From Tyto alba (lineage: Eukaryota > Chordata > Aves > Strigiformes > Tytonidae), in NCBI RefSeq assembly GCF_018691265.1, contig NW_024881296.1:10323427-10387426 (forward strand): a DNA stretch of 64,000 bases, written 5' to 3'. A model generated the notes under the pieces. The model was not told the origin of the DNA. It was given only the letters and a program-made list of their open reading frames with translations, and searched no databases. The translations under genes and the position numbers were made by a program. Shown piece by piece: positions 1 through 14,200 of the stretch (the first letter of the stretch is position 1; every line of letters starts with the position of its first letter).

Positions 1-3000
1 TAAATTCAAGGGATTTATTCCGTCAGAGATACCAATTACATTGAAGATGTGCTACCAATACCTTTCAGATAAACTACTGAAATTATGAGGGAGAGGTTTT
101 TTGTGGTATTTGATAAAGCAATCATTGACTTGATTGGATTTGTCGAATTCTATATTCATACATCTTGTCATCCTGCAACCATGCAATGGCTAAGGAGATT
201 AAAGGACCTCCACGAGGATTCATGCAGTGGTTGTGTAAGAAGCAGCTGCATTTGGTTCAGGAGATCTCCTTCCATTTGCTGTTCTGAGCAAACTGCCGTC
301 AAATAGTCAGGAGAGGATGTGGCGCAGAGGAACAGCTCCTTAGCGTGTACATTTTGGCTGGCCATCCACAGAGGCCAGTGTTGAAAGGGCAAAGTGATCA
401 ATGGTAAAACAGCATCAGCAGAATTAATTTCCTTGGAATCTTAAAAGCACCAGTGTAGAAGCAACATGTCAGTCAAATTAAGTTTTGTTTGCTTTTAATA
501 TTGCGTAACATTACTTTCAGGTTGCTTTATTTTTCAGGACTGCGTGTGTGATCTCTGCAGGAAACATACTGTCTACAAACATAGCAGATATAGGCACATT
601 AAAACTGTAGCAGATTTAACGGGATGCATGCATGAACTTACTTAAATGCTTTTCTGAATGAAGACCATATTTTCAATACGATCACAGATTTGAGGATCAC
701 ATCATGGGTTTTCGAATCCACACTCCTGTTTCCATCAGACAATTCTCTTCAGAAACATATTGTGCTCCCCCTTAAAGTTTTAAAGGTTTTATGGTTTTGT
801 CTCCACATCTCTGATTTGGCCAGTGATTTGGTTTGATTTGCTTTGATGTTGTTTGGTTTGATTTCCAGTGAAACCTTATTCTTGGCCAACCTACAGCAAT
901 ATATAACATTATGTGATAATTTGAATAACATTTCAGCAGATCAGTTAGCAATAATAGTTTTCTAAAACTTTTCTAAAATTTTCTAAAAGGAAAGTGTATC
1001 AAAGTCGTGGAACAGGACTATCAAACATGATTAAGATATAAAAATATGGGGGAATCCTGCATGTAGTCAAAAACATGTGGGAAACAACTGCTGAGCAATA
1101 CACCAGAATTTATTTTTTAACAATAGTTGAAATATCTTCAGAGTGGCATGTCTGGGCAAGAAACCAAAGTTAACCTCTGCTTTGTGTTTATATATGCATA
1201 CATATATTCATATACAATATAGCTGTTTAACATGCAAACTTCTGCTTGCAAATGATTTATACATTTTGTAAAAAATAATAATGAAATTATAATTTTGACA
1301 GACCAAGCAAGATCCTGCTGACTCACAAAGGATAAATGAATGGTGGTGAGGATGTAACTAACTCAGCCCACAGGCGAGTGCAGAGGGCATTTGTAAGGTT
1401 CAGCTGCAGAGCACTGAGGAGCTAACTGTTTCCCAATGGTCCAGCTGGTTTCCTGCACTCAGACTGTCACCCATCTAATCCCTGACTGCTACACATCGTT
1501 CAGGATTAAACCGTCTCTATTTGTCCAATAGTGAATTGCTACATCACTGGTTGTCCTCATCATTCTCTGACTGCAAAAAACCTAGTGGATATATGCTACC
1601 AGTTTTTTTAAGGAAAAAGAAAAAAAGTTTATTATGTATATCCCACATTCACTCAGATTTTGGCTTGCACAGAAGGTCAAATATCACCCAAGCATATAGC
1701 AGATAACAAGCTTGCAGATCATTATTTTCCTGCTGGGTAGTTAAAATGTGGAAAATGTAGCAAACAGTTTTGGTGCATTATATCTTTTATGAAGTTTTGA
1801 TGCAGTTTATTAATGATTTATCCATTCTGTAAGCTACCATTCTAAACTTGTAGGGAAACAAGCACTTCTATATAAGCAAGCATATTTGGAAATGATTGTT
1901 TCCTGTTGAGTGCATTTTGAATGAAGACATAAATGCTGTCCTTTATTTACTATGAGCCAGACTTAATATCATTTTTGCAGGAAAGAAACAATTGAAAAAT
2001 AATCCTTCTTTGCTACTGTACACTTTATGAACTTATTTGCGTCTGTGAGTTATTAGAATAAATCACGAATAAGAACAGTAGGTTTTAATTCCTCTTTTGC
2101 ATGGATAGAAATGAGCTGAAAGAAAAATAAGAGGTCAATACAAATTTGCATAAAAGTCATATTAACACAGATATGAGGAATGTCCCAAGTTAGTGTACGT
2201 TTAGAAGAGTTTAGGTTGAAGATCTTACGTCAAACAGAAGAAAATTTCTAAAAATAAATCAGCATTGTTTGTTATTTAAAAGGCTGAATCCAAATTTGTT
2301 AAGACCATGATAGGGCATAGCAACCTGGAATTGAAAAACTCAAGTTGTCTAACCAGAAGCCTGATGGGGACAGAAGAGTCAGTCCATGAAGCCCCTGAGT
2401 CCATGTGACTGGCCGTGCTCGGGGCACATGGGAGTCCCACACACAACACCCCTTGCAGATGAGATTTCAGGCTTTGCTGGTTAACAGCAGGCACGTACAG
2501 AGAGATCTTGCAAAGTCCCGTAAAACTGAGCTGATAAATACCAATTTATTAACCCAGTGGATGGCAGCTTTTCACAATGCAGAATGATCTGAATTTCCCC
2601 ACTAAGTTTGGTTGCACTATCCACGTCCAGGCTACTGAACATGAGCAGAGGGAGCAGAATCAGCGTACTGTTGAGTGGCTGCTCTAATCAGGTGCAATAG
2701 CATCGCTCAAGAGCTGTGAAAGTATCACTATTCCACTTGGATTTCTCAAATCAAATTTCATCTAGACATGCAAACTAAGGTTTGATATTTACCTAGCTTT
2801 AAGGGAAAGGTCAATTTAAATAGCTATTAGCTATTTCCTATGAGGTTTAAGGAGTATTCTTCCAAAGGCATGAATATGTCATGGAATAATTCAGTTGGGA
2901 CTTGGACATCACTATTAGGTACATGGTTTTTATACTCATATATAAAAATGAGGTATTAAAGTGACTTGCAGAGTGACACACCAGTGACGCCCATTAGGAA

Positions 3001-4639
3001 GAAACCCCAGTGTAGCCTATTGACTTCCCTAACCATGCAGCACTGCATCTGTTTGTGTACATGCACACACAAGGGACTCTGTGCTTAAGTATATACAGGG
3101 GAAAGTGTTTGAATGGGTCTTTTCACTGGGAATCATTGCCTCATGAACTGGTTTTTACAAGTTCAAGGGAACAAAAATGGTTGGTTGAGTGATTTGGAAA
3201 TTTCTTTACACGTTAGAAGAAAAAAAAAAAACCTTCCTAATTCCTAAAGAAAGAAGAACCTGGTTTCCATCCACTTCTATCTAATATGCACCTGCTAGAC
3301 AATTACGTGATCTGAATTTGCTTGCATTTCACTTCTATCAATTAAGGTTAAGTGGGCATTACAGTGAAAATTACTTAATGGAAAAACCTGCCTTGAAGAA
3401 ACCTTCTAATGGAGAAATTATTTTTGTAGATTCCCTAGGTTTGTAAGAAGGCATTCATATTTAATATCGATGTAGACTTTTTTTGAAAAACAGTTATAAG
3501 TGGAGATTATCATATGGATATGAATCAGACCGGGAGATGGCCAAGTACTCGATGCAGCCAGGAAAATGAATGCTACATAGTAAAGGGAAAGCCACATGGA
3601 TTCGTTCTCCAATTACTGCTAAAATGATGCATCCCAAAATCCTGCCTTGTATGCTTGCATATCAGTTATCCCCATGCATTTTGTTAGCAGTGCTGATTTT
3701 CTCTCCACCTGTGTCTTCAGTTCATGGGTGGTGCTCCCTGCCTCTGACTAGCCACACACTGTAAGTGCAATCAGCTGAGATTTGGTTACTCAGATTCATG
3801 GCTTCCAGGTTTGATCCCCTGTTCTAGTTGGCTTGATTTCTGCCCAGAAGTTTCAATGAATAAATGAAAAAACCTTTCAAATATCACTGATGGTCTCAAG
3901 TGAACTCTGATCTGCCGTATTGTGAGGGCTGTTACTGGGAAGTTACTCTGATACTTACTGCACAGCATCCCCACCCAGCAGTACACCGGGATAAATTGCA
4001 GCCAGCTGAAAGCACGGTGAAGTTAGCGCTTGGGAACTTGGAGTTCAGATCACACACCTGAGACCCTGCTGCACGGGCTTCTCATACCTGGGGGGTTTTG
4101 GCACACACACATGGAGTACAATCCCAGCCGTTCATCTCCTTAGGGTAACAAGGGTTCATAAGCATTTTATTAGCTCTGGAGATTTTGTGCACTGTATAAG
4201 GCACAAAATCCCTGAATCTCTGACTGTGGGCTCCCTATAAGCCACATCCCCATCGTTGCCTGAAACACTCCTGGACTAGAGACTGCATTATGGCTGGAGC
4301 TTTAAATGTCTTCCATTTCCCTCCTGTGATCCCAGTATGTCATTTACTTCCTTCTTACGTTAGGGGTTAGGTGTGCCCCCCATTTCCAGCTGACATTCTC
4401 CTTGACCGTGCCAGAAAACCTGCATGTGTATTAGTGTTTACAGTTTGTCTTTCTCCAGTGACCAAATCTTGCAGTCTAAATATTTTTGTTTTAAACTTTT
4501 TTTTTTTTTTTTTAACATTACAGAATAAGAAGGACGAGAAGCTTTGCAAGTGTGCTAAATTACTCAAATGGAAAAAAATAACTTGAAATTACAGACAAAA
4601 TGTGTTGAAATAAACTCAGTGTGAACTCTTGCAGCACTA
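1..4639 (+). other. Non-coding DNA, probable CHRM3 intron or 5' flank
   Basis: AT-rich sequence with no convincing exon on either strand. The open frames here are short (under 80 codons) and lack recognisable domains. A 17-T run lies at 4497-4513. Confidence 0.6.
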
Positions 4640-4644
4640 GAATT

Positions 4645-4882
4645 AAGGACAATATTTCCAGTTACGTCAGCTTTTATTATTTTCCAACTCTCACATCTTT
4701 ACAAGTAGAACACACATTTTTATTTTTACTTCTCAGAAAAGCTTTTCCTCTTTTTCATGAAGGGAAAACCAAGTATTGATGAGTAGAGATGCTCTAGTGA
4801 AAAACTGATTCATGTAGGTCCTATAGTTTGAAAATTATTTCTAATAGCAAAAAGCTATGTGGTTCATTACACCTTTTTGAAT
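4645..4882 (+). repeat. Duplicated segment, copy 1, flanked by 9-bp direct repeats
   Basis: This 238-bp segment recurs at 9027-9265 in the same orientation, with about seven substitutions and one 1-base indel by eye. The 9-mer gaattaagg stands at 4640-4648 and again at 4879-4887, exactly at the edges of the shared block, like a target-site duplication. There are no terminal inverted repeats, poly-A tail or open frame. It looks like the recipient site of a copied fragment. Confidence 0.9.
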
Positions 4883-4887
4883 TAAGG

Positions 4888-7800
4888 TCATGGGAGTGAA
4901 ACAGTAGAAACTTATTTCTGCTGACACTTTGCATCTCAGAAATTGTTTCCTCTGGTACACTAATGATTTTTTTTTTTTTTTTTGCCCTTGTCTGACACAA
5001 TTTACCTCTACCTTGGCAGGAAAAGTCACTTCCTCCTGTGAGTAAATGAGTGATAAAGGACAGATGAAAGGGTAGAAATGTGCAAGTTCCATCAAAACCC
5101 TCATTTTTGAGTTTTAATATGCTGCAGCTGCAGACATGGAACATTTCTCTTGCAGTTGAAAGCACAGCCAGCATGGGAATACTGATAGGTTTACATGGAT
5201 CCTAAAAAGTCACATTTTATTTGTGTTCACTAATAAACTGGAGCTTAGAGGGTACTCACTGTATGGATAAATACTCAGCTGGGGATATCATGAAACAGCA
5301 ATAAAAACTAGTGGGAGGGATTGATGGGGAAAAAAACATTTGGAAAAGCAAGTTCAGATCAAAACAGGCTACAGTGAAAGTTAAGCACTGTTCTCCATTT
5401 CAAAAACTTAAGGTAAATATTAATACATAGCAGAGTGGCTGTGATTCAGAACTGTCCCTCATGCATACGTTTTGCTTTTTGAAAGTCTTACCAATTCTCT
5501 GGCAACAATTAATATTATTAAGCCTCAATAATTAAGTTAGTATTACTTCCTCTGAGATCTTGGAATTCCTGTATGAATTAATAATTTATCGCTATCTTCA
5601 GTAGAAATGTAGATAATGTGAATCTCTGAAATTGGACCACATTTGCTGATTACAGGTAGGATTTTTGAAAAAGTTAGAGACATTGCATGCTAAATGCCTA
5701 TTCAAAGTCAATAGGTACTTTTCAGTGATGGATAAGTACTCCAATGCTTTAATTTTCATTAAGCATTTAGTTATAAAATGTAGTTTTGGCACATGGTATT
5801 GAGAATGACAGGGAAATTCAACACCATTTTTATGATAAATTCGCAATACAGCAAAAAATCTAGAAAATCCAGCCATGTGCTATATTGATGATAAAGTAAT
5901 TCAATTAAATCCATCATATTCAGTGGTGTAGGCACAAAGTAAATAATAAAAGCACCCTCAGATGCCATTATACCTGGGCTGATGCACCTTAGTTTTTGAT
6001 AGTGTTTCCAACTTTATATGATGGAGTTTGTCACTACTGGAGGTACCCAAACACATGATAGCTGGTTCTGACTTAATGTAGACTGAATGCACCTTTCAAA
6101 CATAAATAAATTAATAAATAATATGTGTTTTAATGATGCTATGTAACGCGCGTTATTGTTTTAAACAATTGTGTTCGGGGATCAGAGCAGTGTTATTTCT
6201 TATCTCTCTGCTCAGAATTGCTAACATTGGTATGGTAAAAAATTCCAGTTTTATGTCTCCCTGAAATGTTATTTTGGCTGTATAATCCTAATAAGCAGAA
6301 GTCCATCTGGCGTATTTGGTCTCTGAAAGGAGTCAGCACCCAAGTGATTATGGATTCACCTAAGAGCAGGACAGGGATGCCGAGCTGCCTCATCTTCAAA
6401 AAACATGTTGCTTCCAGCTGTTACACCACCTCACCACCCTGTCATTGTTTGGCACCTCTGATCAGACTATATTACAGTGACATGGGTCCTGAGTCCCTGT
6501 TCACAGCTATATTCAATTTACTGTTACAAATTCCAATTAGTCTTCTTGTGCTACAAGGGAAAATACATCCTCCTGATATGAGTGAATTTGTCCTAGTATG
6601 TCTTCTTTGAAAGCTCATACAATTGAAACAATTCAGACAGAGTCAAACTGTCAGTATAACCCGTACTGAAGAGAAGATAAGCGTTTAGGGCAGAGACGGC
6701 GTGGACAACCAGTTTACACTGGTGGAGCTTGAGCATATTGTTGCATTTTATGGCCTCAAAATTCTCTTTAACGGTTTTAGAAATAAATACCAAGAGCTCT
6801 CTTGGACGAAAACATAAAATTCTAAAAACTGCTTCCTTCCTGGGACACTAGGGATATATGTTTTAACTGACTGCTGATGTGGTATTTCTGTGTACAGAGT
6901 CAAGAGGGATTTATGACGTAGAAGTTTTTGTGTATGAACACCTTTGAGCTCTGCTGCACTACCAAGGGAAGCAAAGCAGGGAACTGTGGTTGTATTTTGT
7001 TTGTATGTCTGAGAACAATACATTGAAGTGCACAGAACAACTCAGGAGGCAGGATCCTTGTAGCTACAAGGATTACAGAAAAATCCCACTTTGCTACAAA
7101 TGCTGCATGTGCAGCTCAGGCACATTCGTACACTGCTCAGTCTTGCCCGGCTGTTGCTGGCAGTACTCACACAATGCAACAGTGTTTGACCTCCGGAAAA
7201 CCAAGGTTTTTCAAATGTTGGCGCAATATTCACATGTTCACTTTCATAATAACATGGTTATATGCCTTGCACGTCACTTCTGGACTGACCCATGAAAATT
7301 ATTAGTTATCACTAAAATACAAATGTCACTTAAAGAGAAAAGATAAAGAAGCCAGTCAGGATGTGGACTCCATTCTCTTATCATATTTCAGCACAAAGCC
7401 ACTTGAGGAGCCAGCTCCAGTTTCCTTCCACCTGCCCTCTCCCCCTGTATTTCAAGTGCATACAGATAAATCCAGACAGTGCATTCTCCTTGTGCCCATG
7501 GGTTTGTTAAGAAACCACACGCTCACTCCCCTTCAGCAACCGCTGCCTCCCCAGCAGCGAGGAGCCGCTGGGGCTCCCAGCGCAGCCGGCACCGGGCTGG
7601 GTCCGTTAGCTGCCTGCTGGTATCACTGGGGGGATCAGTGTATCAGATGGGCACTGCTTATCTGTGACTTTCTTCTGCTACAGCAATTCACTGATGTGAG
7701 GATAGGCCTGGGAACAAGTTGCTTTTCTTTTTCTCATCCATCATTTTTAATGTCTTCTTGCTTCATTGTGTTTTCCCCATCTCCTTTCTCTCATAAAACG

Positions 7801-9026
7801 ATACTGAATTGGAGAGGTCCTGTGCAATGACTATTTCAGGAGCAAGCATGGTGGGTTTGCTCAAACACTTGCTCTGCAGCAGCTGGCGTGGCAGGAAGAA
7901 GGGCTCGGCTCGGAGGCTCATATGTTTATCTGCCATCACCTGGCCTCAGCGTGCGGCACCGAGTCAGTCTCCTCCGTAACGCCTGGTCTCTTTGGAAACC
8001 CAGTTCTCTTTTCAGGTCTGTTTTTCATGCCACTGTACCAAGCATCTGCAATCAGATCTCAGCTAAAATGGTGTAAAACTGAGGTAACTGAGTGAGGGAT
8101 TTATTTATTTATTTAGCACAAGGTGTGGGTTTCCTGGAAGTCTAGTAAGCAGTGCGCCTTCTTCCTTCTCTTCACTAAGGTCATCACTGGCACTTCTGCT
8201 GTCACACATAAGAGAAATAAGACATCGATTTGTTTATAATATATGCCAAAACAACTCTGTGTATTTGTCTTGCTCTGTAAAATTCTGATATTATTAACAG
8301 AACCCTTGTTCTTCCCTTCCTACTCCTTAAATTTTTATTTCTGCTGTGACAAACAAAAATTCAGGTTCTTTAGGATAGAGACATTTTTTCCAGCAGCTCT
8401 CAAACAATTATTTTTCTTGCTTAATTTTGAATAATTCATCACTGAACATCCTTATTTCTGTAGAAGAGGGTTACAAGCCCCAGCTGTTCTTGACATCTTC
8501 ACTGCATTATACCTGGACTCCTCTCTTAACTATAGCTGTAGTTGTAATAGCCTCATTTTCTTACAGAGGAAGCCATGAGGTTCTACCACAAAAAGAATGA
8601 GGACTGATAACAGGGAATTGCTGCCCCAACTAATGGAAATGTCTTTCTATTTTGAGTGATTTTGTTCATACTTTGAGATACAGGAATCCTTTTCTCAAAA
8701 TGAATGATTGCCTTCATGCCCTCCCCGCTTTCCATCCTGACTTCAGGTTCCCATATGGAGTTATTAGGTTGCATTTTAATCTTTTTACTATGCTCTACCC
8801 ATTCAGTTGTTTCACCTTCTGTCATTCCTTCCACTGCATTTTATAATCCATGTTCCTTTTATCTTTATCCAGATTGTTGTTGTTTGTACAGTGAAATTCC
8901 ATGCAGGGCTCCAGGAGATTTTATCACACAAGCATTCACAATCACATGCAGTTTATACCAGTCATTCACTTTTCCCGTAGTGCCCCAGCCCTGGGTGCAA
9001 ACCCTAGCTGCACCTCTTCCTCCCCA
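4888..9026 (+). other. Non-coding DNA between the two duplicated blocks
   Basis: No recognisable exon. It holds a 17-T run at 4967-4983, a 20-bp palindrome at 7054-7073, and a GC-richer patch near 7535-7640 inside a 155-codon open frame (7363-7830) that has no recognisable domain. An ATTT tetramer run sits near 8098-8115. Confidence 0.6.
7054..7073. repeat. 20-bp perfect palindrome
   Basis: atccttgtag is followed at once by its exact reverse complement ctacaaggat. It lies in non-coding DNA with no partner feature. Confidence 0.9.
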
Positions 9027-9265
9027 AAGGACAATATTTCCAGTTATGTCAGCTTTTATTATTTTCCAACTCTCACATCTTTACAAGTAGAACACACATT
9101 TTTATTTTTACTTCTCAGAAAAGCTTTTCCTCTTTTTTTATGAAGGGAAAACCGAGTATTGATGAGTAGAGAGGCTCTAGTGAAAAACTGATTCATGTAC
9201 GTCCTATAGTTTGAAAATTATTTCTAATAGCAAAAAGCTGTGTGGTTCATTACACTTTTTTGAAT
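9027..9265 (+). repeat. Duplicated segment, copy 2 (likely source)
   Basis: Same 238-bp block as 4645-4882, 4.38 kb downstream, direct orientation. Its flanks (cccc before aagg; gaat then aaacc after) contain no matching direct repeat, so this copy is the better candidate for the original. The shared aagg at the left edge and gaat at the right edge match the ends of the 9-mer at copy 1, as short microhomologies would. Confidence 0.85.
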
Positions 9266-10403
9266 AAACCTACCACAGGGCAGGTTTTTTAGGAGAACAC
9301 AGTGACACTACAGTACAAGCTTCTCTCTGAACACTGGGAACCAGATCACGAGTGCTGAAAACTGAGAATACTGAATTTAAAACTTCTCTGGGAGTTGTTG
9401 CTCAGATCATGCAGGCAAACAAGAGGCAGAGCCTACATTGGCCCTTCTACAGTAAACCTTTCATCCTGCAAGAAATGGGAGGGTAGGGTACCGAGAGCAG
9501 CAACTGAGGTTTCCATCTGGCCTTTGCTCTGCTGTCCACCAGCAGAAATCCAAAATCCATTTACCTCATCTGGAGTCTGTCTGTGGAGTGCTGCAGATAC
9601 TTGCCTAATTAAGACTTCTCAGTCCTAGGAGCTTTTACCCACATGTATCACCATAGGTCTGACAAGAAAGGTTAAAAAAAAAAAACAACAAACAAAATAC
9701 CCTCCTGAATGGCAACCCAACAGGGAATTCTTTTCTGATCCCCAAAAATAATTGATCAAGTAGATCTACAACAACCTAGAAGTACAGCTCATTGGCAAAC
9801 CAAGGCATAAAAGTGGGGCAGCTGGAATGTAAAGGCAGATGAATGGAAGTAATACTTAATGAAGCATTAATATTTCCTTTTTTGGGCAGTGGGACTAGGT
9901 GAAACCACTCGCAGCATGCATCCTTATTCTTAGTTCAAGCATTAAAATTCCTCTGCCTTTTCAAAGCAGGAGATAATTTTTCTAGGTGCAGATTCTCTTT
10001 CTTCTGGAATTCCACTTCCTTTCTTGATGTAACATATTCTACTTGCTATTTGAGCAACCCTATCAAAGCTGGAAAGAATATTTTCCTTCTAATTTAGCTA
10101 GGACTCCTTATTTTAAATCTTTTGTTGATTATTCTAGACTGTAGCAGGTTTGCAAAATGCAGGATTTTGGGGCTTGAAAGAGCAAATGCAAACAATCATG
10201 ATTCCACTTTACCTTCATACTTTAGAAGCAAAATCCTGTTACTTAGATAGCAACCTTTACATTAATGTAATTATATCTCCATGTCTTTCTATTTCCCATG
10301 TCAGAATGCATGAACCCTCAGAAACAGCAACAAGGAGAGAGTACAGAGTACCCTGAGTGTGTTAGCTAGACAGTGAGTAGAAAGCGTGTAGTGTAGTAGC
10401 TGA

Positions 10404-10452
10404 ATTAAATATTTAAATATTTAATATATATTATATAAATATATATAAATAT
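10404..10452. repeat. AT-rich low-complexity tract with 22-bp palindrome
   Basis: attaaatattt at 10404-10414 is followed by its exact reverse complement to 10425. The tract then continues as irregular AT/AAT repeats to about 10452. Confidence 0.85.
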
Positions 10453-11149
10453 ACAGTTGCTGAATTTTAAAATGGTCTTTTTTGTCGATTGGAGGATTTT
10501 AACACTTTAGAAGCACGTACAGATGAAAACCTGCAAAGATATAGTTCAAGATCATTCATTTTGCAAAACTGCATATGCAAAAGTTGAGGAATGCTTGTAA
10601 GTTATTAAATTCATCCTTTGAAGGTAAGGTGATATTATTTTAAAGATCTGCACAAGTCACTCTTCCTGTAGTGTGTGGAAGCCCTGTGACAGAATTAGGA
10701 ATACACTTGAGTTCCACATTTAACTTACTTTACTTGGAGGCCTTCCTTTTTCCTCCTCAGCCTTGTGCCTCTTTCACTACATACCTCCTACAACCATAAG
10801 GCAAGAGGGACTTAAAAAAACCTGTGCTCTGCTGTGCAACTGCAGCTGATTGGTGAGGCAAGACTATTATGCATAGTGAATAAAATCACTGCTTTGTGAA
10901 TGTATACTAGAACTGATTTTTTAAGACTGAGATAAATTTCAAGCAGGCAGAAAAGGCCAATACTCAAGCAAACAAATATATAGCAATCTAGTGAAATGCT
11001 AGTAGGAAGAGGACCCTGTCACGAGGGTTATCAACAGGCATTTACGTAGAATAACTCAATCAGTTTTTCATTAGCACCTCCTCCCTCTCTGTCAGGATTA
11101 TTTTCATTTGGCATGTCTGCATTTACCTTGCTGAGTAACTCAAAAAAGC

Positions 11150-11215
11150 AAACAACCAAAAAAAAAAAAAAAAAACCAAACCCCAACCCTGCAAACAAAC
11201 CCTAAAAAATATTAA
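11150..11215 (+). repeat. A-rich tract with interspersed C
   Basis: A long A run plus caaac-type units. Similar tracts occur at 9674, 45249, 53215 and 60121. No transposon body is recognisable upstream, so they are annotated as low complexity only. Confidence 0.8.
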
Positions 11216-14200
11216 AATATTATAGCATTGGAGCATTATTTAATTACTTGTCTGTATCTGAGTAATGAACAATTGCTTGCATGCATTAAAATCTGCAGTG
11301 CCTGCTAGCACTGATTTCCCAGAGACTGTACAAACTCCTGGCAGCATGTGTACAGTGGGTTGGAGTTTGGAATGGGCCATTTTGATTAAGTTACAGAATT
11401 CCACCAGGACTTTCAGATGTGTCTATTCCAGGAAAAAAAAAAAAAAAAAAGCTGTTAATTAGGCTACAGCACAAAACACAGTTTTCGGTAATTTGGCTGC
11501 TAGTTTGATTCAGACCAATGTTTGGATGACATGTATTTCTTTTAGCTGCTGCCCCTATAAAGGAATAGATATGATTTGGTTGGTTAAAATTTCCATGTAT
11601 GACAGAGGCTTTATGAGATACCAGTTAAGATTTTGTTGTAAAGTTCAGACTTTTGCTTCTGAATAACTATTGTGCCACCTAGTGGGAATTAAACTACACT
11701 TTTAACCAGGTGGAAAGATTCACTTAAAATATAGTAGTGAGTGAAACATGGTATTTATACAAATATTTCCAGTGAAATGTTGAAACAAAGCATTTTCCCC
11801 TTTTGTCTGATTATTTACCAAGGTGTTCCATTAAGGTAAAAAGTACTCCTTTTCAACTATATCATAGCATTTTGCTTACAATTGTATTAAAGAAATATAA
11901 TTTATAAAAAGGGCACACAGAGAGCTCTTCACCTTCCTGGCAATAGATCCGTTCCTTAATAAATTACTAGCGCATTTCATAAGCTTTTATGCTTTGATCA
12001 AATTATCAGTATGAAAGGATATCCCCAAGTCTCAGATGCTAGGAATTTCCATTCTGTAATATAATTAAATAAATAAATGCACTGAAAATGTTATTTTCTG
12101 ACCAACTATGCCAATTTTCACTGGGAACCAAACTATAATGCTTTAAAACGTTATTATGATTGCATGATTTACAGCATTATTTAGAAAAAATAATAAGCTG
12201 TGTGATTAAAATCATAACGTTCTGACACAGTTTCTCTCATAAAATTTCCTTTTCCATATAGATCATTCCATATTCTATATAGATTTTATTAGGTAAGAGC
12301 TATTTCTTAGCTCTTTTTATCCTCTACATGAAACCTCTCAACAGTTGTTTGGTTTTTTTTTCTTTCAGCTTTTTAAGTAAACCATCTGTACAGTGTGGGA
12401 GTGTTGGTTTTGCCACAGTAGATAGTAATAATATTTCAATCACCAAAGCCAATAACAGTAAATTTCCCTTAATAGAGTGTTTCCTAACATTGTTCAAGTC
12501 ACTTTGTTGCATCTTATGTAAAATTGCCAAACTATGCATCATCAACAAAAGCTATAGTAGGCGGTCTTCATTTTTAGCATCTGCATACAATGCCATAGTT
12601 ACAGTAGAAAATTCAATGGTCAGCAATAGTACAATCTAGAACCTTATAGGATTCTCTCAGACTCATGAGAACTTTCAGCTCATGTTATTTAACACATTTA
12701 AATGATGTATGTTAGAGATCTTTCATATAACAGGACCTGACACCAGGTAAACATGACATCTGGACTGGAGGCTTTGATAGCTCTTTGCCAGACCTTGATG
12801 TAATCACAATATTTTTTTTATTATTTTACCTAAATAAATAAAAAAGCAGAGCTGATCTGCTTTCAAGCAGTGTTTGTAAAAAAATATCTGAGATTCAGCT
12901 TGAAGTTGACAGAAAATGAAATTACTTTCCAAGGACAAAAAACCATAGTTTTTGAAAAGGCAGAAAATCAAAACTGTGGTTTGAGTTTGTATTTATGTTT
13001 TATAGTTTGGGCCATTTATTTTCCCTCCATGGAAAGGATTTCCAGAAAAAAAAAGTATTTTCAATTTTCTGGTTTCAAGGCTTGACAGCATTTTGTCATT
13101 TTATTCTCTTCTTGCAGACAAATGAAATTGAGAAGAGTGTGTCAGGTATCAGGTGAGCTTCTTTAAAACTCAGTGTCCAGGCTTGCTGTCTTCTTTGGTA
13201 TTTGCAAAACATTTGCACTGTTTTCCAGTTATCCCTGAGGATACATTTTGTCAGTGAGCAAACAGTTAAAGCAAAATGTATTTATTTTTATAGCGTAATC
13301 AATAGATTACTTTGTTTTAAAGCCATTTCATTAGAACTGGTATAAACGTCTGCTAGTGAGGTCTGTTGTTCTTTAAGGTTCTTAAAGGCTAATATTCACA
13401 TTGATACGGATTTTAAATGCATGCAAGGATTACTAAAAGTAGGACTGTATTACAGATACAGTAAAATTTACTCGTTTTATCTAGCATTGGTAACGAGCTC
13501 TTCTTGATATTAATTTGCTCAAACATTATTATTTTTTTAGAGAAGGGTGCCATTTTAGTAAAAGAGGAGAAATTCACTTAGAAGACTTTAAATTTTTTTT
13601 CTCTCTATCCAGGCACATATTTTTCCATGTCTATTCAAGGTATTTTAGCAATTAACAACATCTAGAAGGACAATATAGTTAAGTATAAGAATTCCCATTA
13701 CTTTATTTCACATGATAAACATTTTCATGTCATATTTAAATATCTCATTGGAAGGATTATCTGTGAGTCAGTAGTATTTCAAGAGATAGCTGAGTGCACA
13801 GTGAAATTTTTGATCACGACTTCGATTCAACATCCTAATAAATAACAAAATATTAAGCAATACTATGTAAAAAAGTGTATATAATAAAATATTGAAATGA
13901 AGTCTTTAAGATGGATAGTTTTTTAACCAAAGGAAGAAATATGCACCCTTCATGCATAAATGAGATAATTAAATGGCTGGTATTCTTCTTTCATCTTAAT
14001 CTAATATTATGTTTAAATTTAATGTAGTAACCAGCACTTCAGTCAAACCTTCCTGTCCCCAGATACCTGCAAAGTCAGTGGGCTGCTCAAAGTGAGGAAA
14101 ACTCTCAGTATTTGTAATTCTGACTACGTTTTGGACTGCATGTCTGTTTCCTTCAATTAATTAGACAGAAGGGATGTAATTCTAATAAAGCTCTGTGAAA

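Noticed and set aside
7363..7830. 155-codon + strand open frame
   Set aside because: It lies partly in a GC-richer patch, has a low-complexity Pro/Ala/Gln composition, and shows no recognisable domain.
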